From Amanita rubescens (taxonomy: Eukaryota; Basidiomycota; Agaricomycetes; Agaricales; Amanitaceae): 64,000 nucleotides of DNA. Positions within the stretch are counted from its first letter, which is position 1; each line of letters starts with the position of its first letter. The position numbers and the translations under genes were made by a program. Below, piece after piece: positions 46,636 to 60,201 of the stretch. The DNA is taken from assembly GCA_015039365.1 (NCBI GenBank), contig WION01000037.1, positions 186,001-250,000 on the forward strand. Direction: 5' to 3'. The notes under the pieces were generated by a model that was not told where the DNA came from, ran no database searches, and worked only from the letters and a program-made list of their open reading frames with translations.

Positions 46636-49173
46636 CTACTTCGAGACCGTGTTGATGTATTCTTGAACATTATTGTTGACCACTCCCCATTGGGCTATAA
46701 CTTGTGGTTTAACGATCTCCAAAATGGTTGGACCAGTCTGACCGTTCAGGACAGTGTAGAACGCGTCCAGTTTCGTTAGGGCGGTGGCAATGTCCGACCA
46801 AATTAGAGACACTTTAGAAAGATTCTGAGCGATTTCTTGCATGGGCGTCAAAAGACTGTAATCGAACATGTCAGCATATCGCCCATATCCCGCAGACGTG
46901 AAGTGCTTACGCCTCAAGCTTGGCTTTGGTGTCCTGAGCGTTCCGAACGGCTGCCTTCAGATCATTGATTGACTCAGTAATCTAAAGGAGTTGTAAGCGT
47001 CGACAACTTGATGAATTGGTCTAGTCTAACCTTGTGCGCCTCGATAGCTTGCTGCACGGCTATTCCACCAAGAGCACCTACGAATATTGGTCAGCTATCA
47101 GCTCGAGCTCTGTATCTACAGGTACGTACCTCCGATAGCCAGGGCGGCCAACATGCCGACCCCAGGAAGAAAGACAGCGGCAGTGAAGGCAAGGAAGGCG
47201 CCGAAGGCCGCAAGGATTGCATACATAGTCATTTTCTTTTGCTGTTCGGTAAGGTCGTTAATGCTCTGCTGCCATTTATCGATATTATCATCACACTCGT
47301 TGATCTTCATCCTGACGAGGTTGATTGCATTGTCCCAGTCGTTCTTCACCTCGGTGCTATTACGTAGATCAAACGTGAGAAAAATCTCCGACTGTAACGC
47401 GAGGTTACTCACGATCGCCTGGAAAGCGCGGCAGCGGCCTCGAGGTATCCAGACACCAAGGGCGTGTTAGTAGCGAGGTAGGTGGACAGCGGAATATCTC
47501 CAGCCAAAACATTGGCCTGGTCGTCGCGCTTCACGTACGGCAAAAGGGTTTCCTGAAGTACGGCGTATGCCGCGAGATCTCGCGCGACTGGTAGCGTATC
47601 TAGTTGCAGCTTGAGGTACTTCTCGCGATAGTAGTTCATAACGATGTATAAATTCGAATCAGAGCCATCGATCGGACTTGTACACAAGATCTGGTCGAGA
47701 TATGCCGTCTGAAGGAGATTCTAGAAGAGATAATGGCATAAGGTGCGTTCTTTGATCGTGGATATTCAATACTCACGTTGAACTGGTCAATGATTTTTCC
47801 AGTGCTGTCAGCTAGTTCCTCAAGTTTCTCCTGAGTATCCGAGGGCGGGCTGTAAAACCAGGATTCAGCACTAAGCGTAAATGATAAAAACATTTAAAAT
47901 ACCCGATCACTGCCTCGACAATTTTTTCATCGTCGTTCAACTTCCTGTTGAGTACTGAGATAACCATGACAAACACAGACACCCGACAGTACTTACCGGG
48001 CCTTTCTAGACCTCGATTTTGTATCCGTAGACGAGACCACAGCGCTACTGCCAAGAGCAGAAACCATTTTGTGGAGGCGAATCTCATGTTTAGTGATGGG
48101 AACTTTCCGATTTGTGTTGAATTGGGTAGATCTAACCGCGTGCATTGACCAAGCGCTGGTTGTCTGCGTAAGAGCGTCGGCGTATTCTTTGGCATCAGCG
48201 GACACTTTCACCCAAGCGCTCTTGATTTGATTAGATATCACCGGAGGAACCATGTCTATCACTCCCATGACAGCCTCCTGGCGAGCCGCAACGTCATCCC
48301 AAACGTTAAGAAGATCTTGGGAATTCGTGATGACGACGGTAAGGCCTTTGCTAAGAGCAACGAATTTGGTCTTGAGCGAGCTGATCTGTTGGCGGAGGGC
48401 TCGGAGGCCGCTCAAGATCTGCTCTAGACGACGACGATCTTCGAACAGGCTCTTAAATGATCCAAATATGCTGCTGACTGTGACGCCGAGAAGGGCGGCG
48501 ACTTGGACATCAGATTCTTCTGGACTCGAAGAAAGACTGTAAAGGGTCTGTCGTTTACGAAATAAACACATTGCCGATTATAATATCGGTGGGTTCACCT
48601 TGAGCACATCCCACAGAGTAGTAATGATGTTCCTCTCAGCAAGAGCTTCGCTCTGTCCCTGAATTTGCAAATCCAGATCATCAAGCTTTCCCTGGAGATC
48701 TGTGATGCGTTTATTGATAGCATCAACGTATTCAGAAAACTGTGCAATAATTCTTCAGTGAAGTAATGCGTAATTAAAATAGTACCAACCGAAGAGAAGA
48801 ATCGTTGATTGGTCTCAGAATCCGCCCTAGCCTGATTCGCGTAGCCCTTTGCAACCGGTTGCATCGTTAATACAAAGATCTGGACTGTGAAGGAGTCCAA
48901 GAGAGTGCTGAGCGCTGCGTCATAACTAATAACCTTGCGTGCAAGATCAACATTGATGTTGGTCAAGTCGGAGAGTCGACTGTTGCCGCTAGCAACTAGA
49001 GCGAACAAGTTAGTAGTGCTGTCCGGGACATCGCCAAGGGTTATAGTGTCGAGGTGCGGGAAAACTAGCAGTTCGTGAAGTGCCTTGCGAGCAGCCAGGT
49101 AGTCTGGAGTAAACCTGCTCAAAGAGCCGAGCTGGGTACCAGGACCAAGAGCTGCGAGGAGATGAGAGGACAT
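46636..49173 (-). CDS. Multi-exon helical protein resembling alpha-pore-forming proteins (gene A of a pair)
   Basis: Coding blocks at 49173-48780, 48740-48600, 48540-48000, 47960-47880, 47860-47780, 47720-47400, 47360-47110, 47080-46985 and 46920-46636 (approximate bounds) are separated by short introns. The product is almost entirely long amphipathic helices and coiled coils, with one strongly hydrophobic Ala/Gly-rich hairpin encoded near 47240-47120, flanked by charged helices. That layout is typical of the alpha-helical cytolysin/HBL-XaxA superfamily. No catalytic motif or obvious signal peptide. A segment at about 47440-47640 is homologous to one in the divergent gene at 50669-54258. The toxin-like reading is inferred from architecture only. 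Confidence 0.6.
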
Positions 49174-50617
49174 ATTTCGCGAGATGTGTTGTGGGACGCA
49201 ATTGAGACCAGAATCTTGTTTAAATATTGCAATGCCCTTGCCGGGGGTATTTTCAATCCGACATTGCCATATGTCGGTCTCACGGAACCACCTCCTTGAC
49301 AGGCATAGGGAAAGGCACGAATGGGGTGTAGAGCTCGATCGGGTCTCAGACGGCGTTGTATTTCAGATCGCGACTTCATTCAAAAATACTAAGGCAAAGT
49401 TAAAAGACAGGCAGGGACTATATGCGGTCGGTGCTACTTACAAGGAAGCCTCAGATGACATAGTTAAATCTGTTTTAAAGTTAATGGCGGCCAAGGGTGC
49501 TGTTAGTGTCATCGTGCTAGACGCATCTCCTCGGAATACTCAAGTATCTCCAAGTTCGTCAGCGATATGATATCCAAGCTCCAAAAATAGACTCCCTGAC
49601 TTGGTGCGGTTGCAAAGCCTGACATTCGAACAGTGTGATGAAGCGTTGGATGACGTGATTATTGGTAGAAAATCGGATGCCTGCTGAATGACATCAAGTC
49701 ATTTATGTTTGGCGTTGCAGATCAGAGGTATGTTTGTGAATATGACATAGATAAGCTCAGAAAACTGCTTGTAACCACTGCTGGTGATGAGGAAGGGACT
49801 TACAATAAGAGTGTACGATGATAACGCACAGATAGAGCAGACTCGTACAACGATTGGCCGAAGGCCTGATGTGGAAAGGAACTGCGGCCGGCGTTCCAAT
49901 ATTTCAGTCTTTGTCTCCGGGGAACGTGTTCGCCCGACGCCCGCAGGGAATCGGAATGCGGATCGCAGAAGTCAGTTGAGCAGGTCAGTTGAACAAGTAG
50001 CTTGAACGATTGGGTTTAATGCTTGACATGGTGAGCGATAGGATTAGATTAAAGCTTGACATGGTGAACGATAGGTATCATAACTGACAAGTCGACCGCT
50101 GGAGACCGTAAGGGAATCGCTGGAAAGAACGAATTGCCGAGATGATTGCCAACCGTTTTATTTTTAGAGCACCGACGCGTTTGCTCAGGTGACCCCGCAC
50201 TTCTCCGTAAACTTAGCCTTCAGAGCTTCATTGTCTTATGCTTCAACGCTTCTGACTAGAATCGAAGGTCTGCGGCGAATGAAGCAGGTAGGAAGCATCA
50301 TATACGTCTCACACGTTTGATGAACTGTCGCTGAAGGTATGTTTCAGCAAACATAGCTCCATGTCTGACTATAATCGAACATGTGCGTTCCAAAGTACTA
50401 TGATAGCGCCAGCGACAAACCTAACTTTATTCCCACTGGAAGATGCGTGACCCGGGACTGGTGCCTCTTACAGTTTTGGGGTGGTCGCACTACAAAGCAT
50501 TTCACGTGTAACACGCAAAATGCGATAGACTGCATCGGATACACGCAAGGAACAGTAATCTTAAAAAAAATCACGATAACGCTTAACCCGTAATCTCAGG
50601 ATCGTATCTGCATGCAG
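49174..50617. other. Intergenic region between the divergent helical-protein genes
   Basis: Short plus-strand frames such as 49184-49570 look partly protein-like (YKEASDDIVKSVLKLMAAKG) and may be a relic, but no gene can be assembled. The rest shows nothing beyond a promoter for the right-hand gene. Confidence 0.45.
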
Positions 50618-50625
50618 TATAAAAG
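50618..50625 (+). promoter_or_regulatory. TATA box of the right-hand helical-protein gene
   Basis: TATAAAAG 51 bp upstream of the ATG at 50669, a strong canonical match and an unusual clarity for this window, suggesting inducible expression. Confidence 0.7.
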
Positions 50626-50668
50626 GGCCCAGTCCTAGACTATTCCCACCCATCGTCTCCTCACTGAA

Positions 50669-53600
50669 ATGGCTACCTTCGATTATTCCTCTTTCCTTCC
50701 AGGAGAACTCGAGCCTGCTTTGCAAGCATTGACCAAGGTTTACAAGCGTAACACAAATCGCCTCACCGATGCATTTTTTCAGACTCCCTTACCAGGTGTC
50801 CACACGTCAGCACGTACGTATCCAATCAATACGGTGCTTCACACTGATCCAATTTATTTCTTAGCGGACATCATCGGTGCGAAAGACCTAGGCTTCAAAG
50901 TTGCCTTGCGCTCTGTGCCTTCTGTTCGTGATGTGGTAGCATATACTGAACTCATTGCCACTTTCGTTCCCGTGATTACGGACCGTGATACCCTTGTCAC
51001 CATCTTACTTCCCAATGCTTCTTCATGGAAGATCTTGGAGACATCTGACCTCTCTGACATAAACGAGGTCCGTCACCCTATCCAGACTCAAAACAGCGCT
51101 TATTTTTCCATCAGGAATATAGGCGAAAGTTTATTGATTACCTGCCTATTTTAGATCCGATGATCGACGGTTTGAACAATTTCCTGACAGAACTGAAGAA
51201 CATCGACAAGGCCCACCCCCCTCCTTGGTTCAAGCAGACGTTATTTGATACCCTTATTCCTATTCTGTCCTTCGCAAGCTTCCGTCCTGGCATTCAAGGC
51301 CAATCTATATTAGCGGGTATCCTTGGATTATCTCTTAGCATGGTGAACACACCGCTGAACAAGCTCCTTTTCCCGTTCTTCCCTATCCCTCCCGACCCGA
51401 AGGTTGTGATCGCAGAAGCCGTTCAGAAAAACTGTGTTGATGCCATCACAAAATACGGGCAGGTCATTCGTGATCTCATTCCCCTTTTTGAACCGTTCGA
51501 ACTTGCCTGCATTACCGTTTCACAAGAGCAAGCCGCCGTTGCTCCACGCATCAAGGATAATGCTCCCGGACCCGTGCCGACCACCGCTGACCAGTGTACT
51601 GCAGCCTGGAATGACGTTCAGAATGCCGGAAATGGTTTCATCAACTACGTTGCCGGAGGTTCTTCTGCTAACGCAGAGAAGTCCTTGCGTTCGAAATCGT
51701 TTGCTGCGCAAGCGGATCCAATATCTCCGGGAGACGTCACCAGAGCTTTCGGACCTCCGTCGTATGCGTCTACGGCGCTCCCGGAAATGAGCGCTACGAC
51801 AGGCCAAATCGTTGCTAACTTTAACAAAATACTGACGCAACCTTTCATTGAGTTAGTATAATATTTCCTTGTATATTAACAACCTAACGTCGAATCCCTT
51901 TACTAGCCAATTGAAGGTTACTGACAAGGATGGCGACGAGATTGCCATCTCTACTGTTATGCTAACATGCAAGAAGAAGTATGAAACACTTCAAGGCGTG
52001 ACCGTCGACATTGTGAGGGAGCTCGATGCGTACGCGTTACTGCAAAAGGTATTAATACAGCCTACATCCTTCGTACTTTTTCTAACCCAATCTTTCGACA
52101 GCTTGTCTTACCCGCAGTTGATAAACCAGAAGGATTGACGCTACAAGATTTTTTGACCACTAACCTTCCTCTTGTCATGGTTCGTTGCTTATTGGCCTTT
52201 TCAAGGAGCCAGATCAATATTTTGTTTATAGAAATATGGAAAGGATGCGAAGAAAATAGCAGCCGACACTCAAGCATTACTGGTTGATTTTGAAGGATGG
52301 TTAGATGTTCTCATTAAAAATCTTGAAGAAGTGGGTGATTTCTCGCGTTACGGGAGTGTAGTTGAAATATTATCTACCAGATCAACAAATCCATTGCCGA
52401 AAACAAAGCGGCTCTCGACGAAGCTCAAAGAGAATACGATTCGGCCAAAGCCAGCGCCATTCTAGAAGGGATCCTTGGACTTGTCTTCACCGCTGTTGCG
52501 ATTGCTTCATTGGTTGCTGGTCAAGGAGAGCTCGCAGTTGAAATGGGTATTGAAGCGGGGAAAAACTTTATTGAGATGATTCGCGATGCGGTAACCGCAG
52601 GAAAACTTGCCGTGTATGTATTCACATCCCGCCACCATTCTACCTATGCTGATGCATTTTTACTCTGCAGCGTCATCGGCCGCCTCAAGAATGTCATAGC
52701 GACATCAGAGAGAACTCGCGACCAGTTGAAGGTGATCATCCCACTGTTCACCACCATCATCGACCTTATGGGCGTCATCCACGTTGTATGGGAAACAATT
52801 TCCGGAGACCTGAATAATGTTCAGGAGAATTATGAGTTGTGGTGAGTAAATGTACTGCATATTGATCGGCATTTCACAAACAAATATAATAGGAACAACC
52901 CACATTATTTCACTCCAGCATCGCTCAAGGCTGCTCTGGACAACTGGGAGGATGTCATCGTACAGTGCGAGATATATATCTCGATTGTGGCCGGTGGCAA
53001 CACATCAGTTGTGAAAGAATTCAAAGCAACAGCGCACCCGCATCCGCACCCGCACCCACACTCGCACTCGCATCCGCACCCGCAAACGAAACTGAACGCA
53101 CAACCACCGGCAAATGAAGAGCCACCTCCACCATACGAAGTTGCCGTCCTTCCCGGCCACCACGCTATTCTTGGTCAGGAGATAAGCATAGAACACCGAG
53201 TGGGGATGTTCAAGGCCTTAGCGCAATCCGATGACGTCAATCGGCTAATCGTAGCGCTTTCTCCCGCCGACGTTGTCATCGGAGTGAATCGGTCTCAGCT
53301 TACTGATGCTGCTAACAGTTATCAATGGATAGCAAACAACATCAGGTATCGTCGCCCCTCTCAGTAATTGCAAAATATCGGCTAAAACATGATGTTTAAA
53401 GGAACTTGTACAGCGATTCTGCCGATGAAGCAGAAAACCTTGTTATTACTATCAATACACGTTTGATTCCATCTTTGAACACAGCTGTCGAGTTCTACAT
53501 CAAGTTCGCGGCAGGTGAGGAGGACCCGTTCTCCGGCGGAACGTCGAAGGAGGCAATGGAGGCCCTTATTCGTGAACGCTCGACTCAATTAAGCAGGGGA

Positions 53601-54258
53601 ACTGAACTTACAGCCTCTGCGGAGACTGTCTTTATCAAGTTCAGAAGTGATGCGCAAGCGTCGCTGAACACTGTAAGTATACTAAATTCGATGCAGTCAT
53701 TAGCTGAACACAATTCAACAGCTTGCTCGCCACTTGGCCGAATTGGACCAGCAGCTGTCGTCCAAGGAAGCTACACTGCGCGACTTGGAAGCCGATTACG
53801 CCAAGTGGAGCTGGGTTATCGTACGTTCACACTTTCGACACGTGCTCTCCCATATACTCACGTTTCTCTTGACAGTATTGGCCATTCCCACCTGGTGTCG
53901 GTAAGTCGATGTCACCTCGAATGATTAGGCACATCCTGAACAAATTTCTTTAGGTCAAATCATCTATCTGATCATAAATTCCATCAAGAGTGCGACTGAA
54001 GACATCAATAGACTCAGAAACGACATAAACAGGCTGCGCCAAGCTCAATCACAGGTTTCGAACGTGCAACAGGTTTCGGACAGTGTTGGTCAGATGACAA
54101 GCACGATGAGCCAAAGTTGGTCCAAGTTGACAACCAAGACGGAAGAGTTGAGCACACTGGTGAAGGCGGTGGACATTACACCCGCAGTTGCGCAGGCCAT
54201 CCTTCCTGTTGTGCGAGCGAAGTGGCAAGCATTGTCGGCTGAGTTGGGTCGTTGGTAA
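50669..54258 (+). CDS. Multi-exon helical protein resembling alpha-pore-forming proteins (gene B of a pair)
   Basis: Starts at the ATG at 50669, with coding blocks at 50669-51070, 51150-51850, 51880-52050, 52102-52178, 52230-52335, 52380-52618, 52672-52842, 52893-53346, 53402-53673, 53722-53818, 53876-53900 and 53953-54258 (bounds approximate). Mostly amphipathic helix and coiled coil, with hydrophobic Ala/Gly-rich helices near 52460-52560. A His-Pro repeat (HPHPHPHPHSHSHPHP) lies at about 53035-53090. The stretch at 51960-52180 is homologous to 47640-47440 of the divergent gene. There is no catalytic motif. The architecture suggests a two-component membrane-active system or structural paralogues; function is not established. 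Confidence 0.6.
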
Positions 54259-55182
54259 AGGTGCACTTCGTAGTGAAGGAGTTGGAAAGTGCCATGTTAC
54301 ACTGAATATGTACTTCTGATGTCCCATATCGTCATACCTTGTGAATGAAAATGATTCCAAAAGTGTTGGGCTAAGTCATGGTTGACGATCCTATACAGTC
54401 AGGGTACAAGCAAGCTCTAAGAGCCTATCATACCTTCGGCCCAATTCATCGGATGAAGCACTTGTATGGCACGTTCTCGCCAACGTCGATTTAGTCATCC
54501 ACGGGACGATAAGGACTAGCCTGTTGCAAAGCCCGAAATGAATGGTCTCTTTGCATCACGATGGCCTGAATGTGATCTTGGCGAGCGAGATGGTACAATG
54601 TCTCATTGGTAGATGAGCGAAACTCTTGTTAGTGCTCCAGATTTGATCGTTACCCCAAAGTCGATTCTTTGGACGATGGACACTCGAATGAAAACTTCAA
54701 TGCGAAGCGCTCCATCAGACGAGTTTCGAATGACGCAGACTTCGAAATCCTGGGGTAACAGACGGCGGCGATGACGTCTGCACGCACCTCCTTGGTCCCG
54801 ATCGGTATGGCGGCGGTGTAATTCGCAGAGGAGATAAAACGGTAAGTTTATCTTTTAGTTCTGGAGAAAGATGGATTCGAGCCTGTCACTGATCGTTCGC
54901 TCCTTCACCTCCCGAGGCGAATGTTGATACGTTGATCAACGAAGATCTTTACCAGGGTTCGCGACCTGGGCGAACCGGACCAGCGGCTCCTGATATGTGC
55001 TTCTGATGTCCCCATATATTGTTATCACGAGTTGTGAAATGATCTTCATGTTTTCATGTGATGGCGATGTGAATTCAAACTCCGACCATCGAGCCCTCCT
55101 ATGATGAACGACTTACATTCCAACGCAGCCTTTACTCCTTCCAATCCGCTTTACGACGTCGCACTTCCACAATATTTGAGTT
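54259..55182. other. Spacer without supported gene
   Basis: Only short frames; some stretches look like eroded coding sequence but none could be assigned. Confidence 0.45.
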
Positions 55183-56317
55183 TTGGCATGTGATGCCGAT
55201 GCTAACTGCTGCGACCCCGATAACTATCTCTTGAACCCTTCCAACCATCGCATATTGCTAACCTCTTCGCCAAGAACGAGGAAAGATCGATGGTGGCTTA
55301 AACAAATAGTTGAGGATGAGGATGCGGTGTATGTGATGGTGCCATTGATCGCGAGAAGAATTTGTTGTTATGTACATCGTTCGTATATTCCGCTTGATTA
55401 ATTCGCCTGCTTACAATTTATAGGTTATTCCTGCAAAGGACTGACATCACTCTCAAGCGACTTCGAGAAACTTCCCTCATTTGCGGGAACATACCTCGTC
55501 TATGCTTCAAAGCGGCAGTATCTCCTACTAATCTTCGCCAAGCCGAAGAAAGGATCAGGAAGGTGATTAACGACATCAAGGACTTGTTTAATGCTGTCTT
55601 CAATATGCAAGATGGTGACGTGGGTCAAATAACCCATCGTGCATTCCAAGTGCGCCCGGCGTCGTCCGAGAATCGGTCTTACGAGAACTTTTTGGTAGAG
55701 CCGGTTTCGACCTGGGCTTTATCACAGATGTTGGACAAGCTGCGCATGGACGAAGCATACAAGTTCTACTGTAACATTAAAGGGTCCTCCGCGGAAAGAT
55801 TTTTGAAACTTATCTTCACCGATTCCTGAAAGCCGAGTCCCGGACCTTCACTATCAAGTCCCTCGATAACCACGCCGCTACTTTTCAAATTGACTTCACT
55901 CTCAACACAAACAATCACCTCAGTTTCACAGACGTGGACGATTTGTCAAAAGAATTAGTATTGGCCGTCAAGAGCCATACATCACGCTATCTCTCGTCTT
56001 TCCATCCTTCGATTCTTTCCTGTACCAACCCGAAATCTCTTATCGCTTTGCAAGTGACTACTGCTGCCGACCATGATATAAAGACGAAAGGTTTGCAGAA
56101 GGTTCAAAGTTCACTTCGAAACCCCGACCTGAAATATCTTCGACCGGCAATTGGCAAAAAAAGAGATGATTTTTCTTTTTTATTGTCCCAGACACTTTGG
56201 AGAAGACTTTTGGAACGCGGAAAATCAAGGGTACAAAGAAAGAGGTCGAACGTTGGGATAAGAAGACTACTCAGTACGTTCTTGGTTTACCAGAAGACAA
56301 ATGAAACGCAGCCATGA
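55183..56317 (+). pseudogene. Degraded crinkler/RHS-type gene
   Basis: Fragments in shifting frames match a common agaricomycete family. They are ILLTSSPRTRKDRWWLKQIVEDEDAVYVMV, then a helical segment with FLVEPVSTWALSQML and YKFYCNIKGSSAERFL, then FTIKSLDN, LIALQVTTAADHDIKTKGLQ and DLKYLRPAIGKK. The closing EVERWDKKTTQYVLGLPEDK is in a different frame, ending at TGA near 56300. Two or more frameshifts (near 55800 and 56160) and no start make it a pseudogene unless several introns are unrecognised. The family resembles NTPase-nuclease crinkler C-termini. Confidence 0.55.
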
Positions 56318-57755
56318 TACCATTGTAACGATTGTAACAAGTATTCAGTATCAATTACATAATAGAACTTCAAGGTCAAGGAAAGATACATCATGAATCA
56401 TGATGTAGACTGCGTAAATGTTATTAAAGCCCCTGCAAGTCGCAGGCGGCGCTTCCCGCCGAGTGTGAGAGAGAAGTGACTTTTCAGTAAAAGGTGACCA
56501 AATTCGTCATTGAGACACGTCAATGGCCATCTCGGATCAACGCCCCAGAGGCCAGAGTATAGGATGGACGCTGGGCTAATAGTAGGTAAGTTGTTTACGT
56601 CCTTAGGTACAGCTGAGCGATACCCTCCCGCGACCAGCTGTACACGTTACGACTCGCTCAATCCAACACCGCCGCACCTTGTAACGAGTTAAAGTCATCA
56701 CAGTCCTAAGCAGTGCAGCAGGTATGTGCTTATCTCCAAGTGCTATCATGTTTACATGTTACGTCCAGTGACCTCGACTACAGGGGTTTCAACCTTCGAC
56801 AGGTGCAGATACTTGCGGGCAAGCTTCCCGGGCCATATCCCGTCCGCATTGATGTAAGACAGCTGCCCAACTTCGTGGTCACCAATTACCTTCAACACTG
56901 GAGAATCGCTCCGAACGTTCGATCATGAGTTCAAGTTAATGCCACCAGGATGCAGGAGGAACGTAAAGACCGCGTGTGATCAATGGTCATGGACCGCTTT
57001 ACTTGGAGCACCCTTAACTTGTCGCCAGTCTCCATCGCAATCACCCTGTACTAACCATTACCCGCAACCTCGACGTGCATCCATTAATTGCCCGTCCCTG
57101 ATCACCCGTGACAGCCACAGCCATGCGCAACCTGCTGCCTGCCGCCTGCTCCTCTTGAATATAAATGCGCCGAGTCGCCGACCGACCTGCCATCCCCCGA
57201 CGCTACATACCGCCTCGCATAGACTATGAGTAGCTCAGTTGCAGCTGTAGATAGGCAATACATAGCTATAGTTTTCAACAATTGGTAGGTTTCGACTGTG
57301 TTCAGCCGGTGACAACTGCGGCCAGCTCGGCTGCTTGCCCACCGGGGTCTACCCTTTTGCCTCAACATGCGACTCTACATTAGCCTCGATATCAACAAAC
57401 AGGAGATACATGTACATGCTAATCACGTCACGGGTTGAACTGATATAGCCTCCTGCCGTGCACCGCTATATTAATATTGTAATTAATTCGCCCATGCATG
57501 TATGTAGTAACAATAGTAAGCATTAACATTTCCTTCTGATTACTATAGCCGGTACAGCGCTTCTCACTGTGTAGTGGGACCTACCCGCCTGGACACTTAT
57601 TCCGCTTTCCTCGTTTACAAAGGATTGACCCGAAGCGGCGACAAAAAGTCGTGACTTAAACCATCCATTAACACGATGTTTGATCATTAAGTGACGTCCA
57701 TCAAGTGCTACTCCCTTTCTACTTTACGATTTGACCATCGGATCCTGCCAATGCC
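56318..57755. other. Long spacer without supported gene
   Basis: Short frames only. AT-rich near 57440-57530. No RNA gene or repeat was recognised. Confidence 0.5.
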
Positions 57756-59786
57756 ATGGGTTGCATTTTCTCTTCAAACGCGGCTGCCAATGAGAAGGCT
57801 CCACCAGTGACTTCCAATCGGACTTTACCCTCGACTTCTAGTGCCCCGCGAAGCACGGCTGCTGACGATTCGTACTCACAGTCGCTCGTCAATCCCATTC
57901 AGCAAAATCACCCAGCATTGGCTTCTGGTACCCCTCGCGATCGTTCAACTTCTGGTGCCCTGAGCCCTCGAAACTCAGCTGCCAATGCAACTTCACCGTT
58001 GCCTAACAATAACCTCCAGCAACACCGTTCGACTACCCGTGTGCATCGACGGTCTTTGGCTTCTGGTACTCCTCGTGGTTCTGCTTCCAACAATCCTCGA
58101 GATCCCTCGGCTGCCTCTGTGCGTCAACGTGCGGCTTCTAGTGTCCATCGAAGCTCGGCTGCCAATGCTCCTCGAGATCGTTTAGCAGCAAATACGTTTC
58201 GGTATTCTGTGGCTGTCAGTTCTGAGGTATGAAGTCATGTTTTGGGATCAAGCGGTTGCTAAAGGCGGATCGCCAATGGCATCAAATCTATCCTGATATG
58301 GACGATGAATTTTATGTTGCAAAATTATTCCAAAAGTCCTCCGATCAGATTGCAACCAGTCGCTTGTCATCACTGCTTTCTATTGTCACGACCCAGGTAC
58401 GCTCTTTTAAGGGGTCAACGTAGTGCTGCTAACAACCACAAGCTACGGTCATCTAGCACCGCTTCAAGCGATGATACAGAAACTCTTCGTCTTATGCGCC
58501 CAGTGCTGAATCTGTTGGATGATGCTTTTACCCGTGGCCTGAATTCCATACGTGATGTTGAGTTATTACAAGATTTTATCCTTAATGCACGCGCAGTTTT
58601 AATTATCAGATTCATCATTCTTAAAATTTCTTTCTCTAGGCACTCCGCAATGGTAGTTTGAAAAAACTAGACATACAAGATGCAAATCAAAAGGCTCGGA
58701 AACTGATGTACTTGCTAATATCTGTGACAGATGTCTTACCAAAGTCTCTCTTTATTGTCAATGTCACGAATCTTGACGGCATTGGCGTGGGAGGATCCGG
58801 ACATGTCTTCAAAGGCGAATACAAAGGACGGCCGGTTGCGATGAAAGTCGTCTCGAACGTTTCTCGTGACGTCGGTGAATCATAATGTCCTCATAATTCC
58901 GATGCTGACTCGCTTGCAAAGCCCTCATCACGTAAAGCTTTCTACAGAGAAGCCCTTGTCTGGCGATCACTCTCACACCGCTTCATCCTCCCTTTTCTGG
59001 GAATATATAAGGACGAATTCCAGCTTTATCTTGTATCGCCATACATGGAAAATGGAACGCTAAGTCATTGGAGAAAAAGTCGGGAGCCCACCGTAGCCGA
59101 GATACACAGGGTGGTAAAATTCCAATGCCGCTCAAAGTAGTAGGATAAAGCCACTAATATCTATTAGATGCTAGAAGTGGCAGAAGGGTTCAAGTATATT
59201 CACTCGGAAGGAGTTACGCATGGTGACTTGCATGGCGTAAGCATTTCGACGATAGCATCTCTGCCCCAACGACTTGTCTGATCGTCTATCAGGGAAACAT
59301 ACTCCTTGATTCCAACTTCCACTGTCAAATCTTCGACTTTGGATTAGCACGACCGGCTGGGACCACTGTTGGACGGTCCGCCCATAGATTCTTGCCAAAT
59401 TTTGCTTCGCCAGAATTATTTGGCATGTGTACCAATTGTGGTCGGGTTGATTGCAACGGATGCGGGGATGATACGCAGAAAGGGAATGTAACGATGAAAA
59501 TAGACGTGTATGCTTTTGGCTCCCTTTATTATGCAGTGCGTTTCAAATACTTTAACCTTTCAGTGCATTGAGTGATCTGCAGACATTCTTTGATACTGTC
59601 CCTTTTCAAGGGAGAAGCACCTTTCAAATCATGTCCCTGATTACAAGTGGACAACGTGCGGGGCGATTACAAACCCCAAATATGGAAGATGATACTTGGG
59701 CCCTAATCCAGAGGTGCTGGCGTTCAGAACCTTCTGCACGTCCAGAAATGCAAGAAATAGTGAAAATGTTGGCTCAGCGTCCTTGA
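57756..59786 (+). CDS. TKL-like protein kinase with N-terminal acylation motif
   Basis: Eight exons join in frame to 564 residues: 57756-58226, 58253-58396, 58443-58595, 58640-58874, 58938-59113, 59168-59236, 59293-59535 and 59583-59786. The N-terminus MGCIFSS is a classic myristoylation plus palmitoylation signal, predicting membrane anchoring. A Ser/Pro/Arg low-complexity region follows, then a helical linker, and the kinase domain from about residue 305. The kinase has the glycine loop GVGGSGHVFKGEY, AMKVV lysine, catalytic loop HGDLHGGNILLD (HGD in place of HRD), DFG, and WRSEPSARPEM at the end. Typical of the tyrosine-kinase-like kinases expanded in basidiomycetes. A related kinase lies downstream. 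Confidence 0.85.
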
Positions 59787-60201
59787 GAAGGCTTGAGTCC
59801 ATTCCATTTGCAGATCCACACTTACGAGCCCCTTACGATTGCGAAATGGCTGCATTTATAGTAACTATCACGTACCACTAATGTATAGCGTAGTATTTAA
59901 AGATTGGTACTGGCGACCAATTTATAACCTACTGATGACGTCCTGATACAACAATGTGCATGATGGGTTTCGACGGCCCGGATTTCTCACTGGGAATGAG
60001 CACGCGCGTGATGAACGATGAACTTGAATATAGCTATATTAATATTTGAAACCAATAGTTACCAGTGTCTGATTAGCCGATATTTGTGGGAAACTTCGTT
60101 GTAGCCGCGCAACATTGACGCCAGCTTTTAATTACCATTTCGGTTTTATTAAACGTGGGTTCGCCTCGGACTTCATTGTCGTATCTTTCCCAAAAACTGT
60201 A
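59787..60201. other. Spacer between kinase and GTPase-kinase genes
   Basis: No open frame of note; presumably 3' UTR and promoter. Confidence 0.5.
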
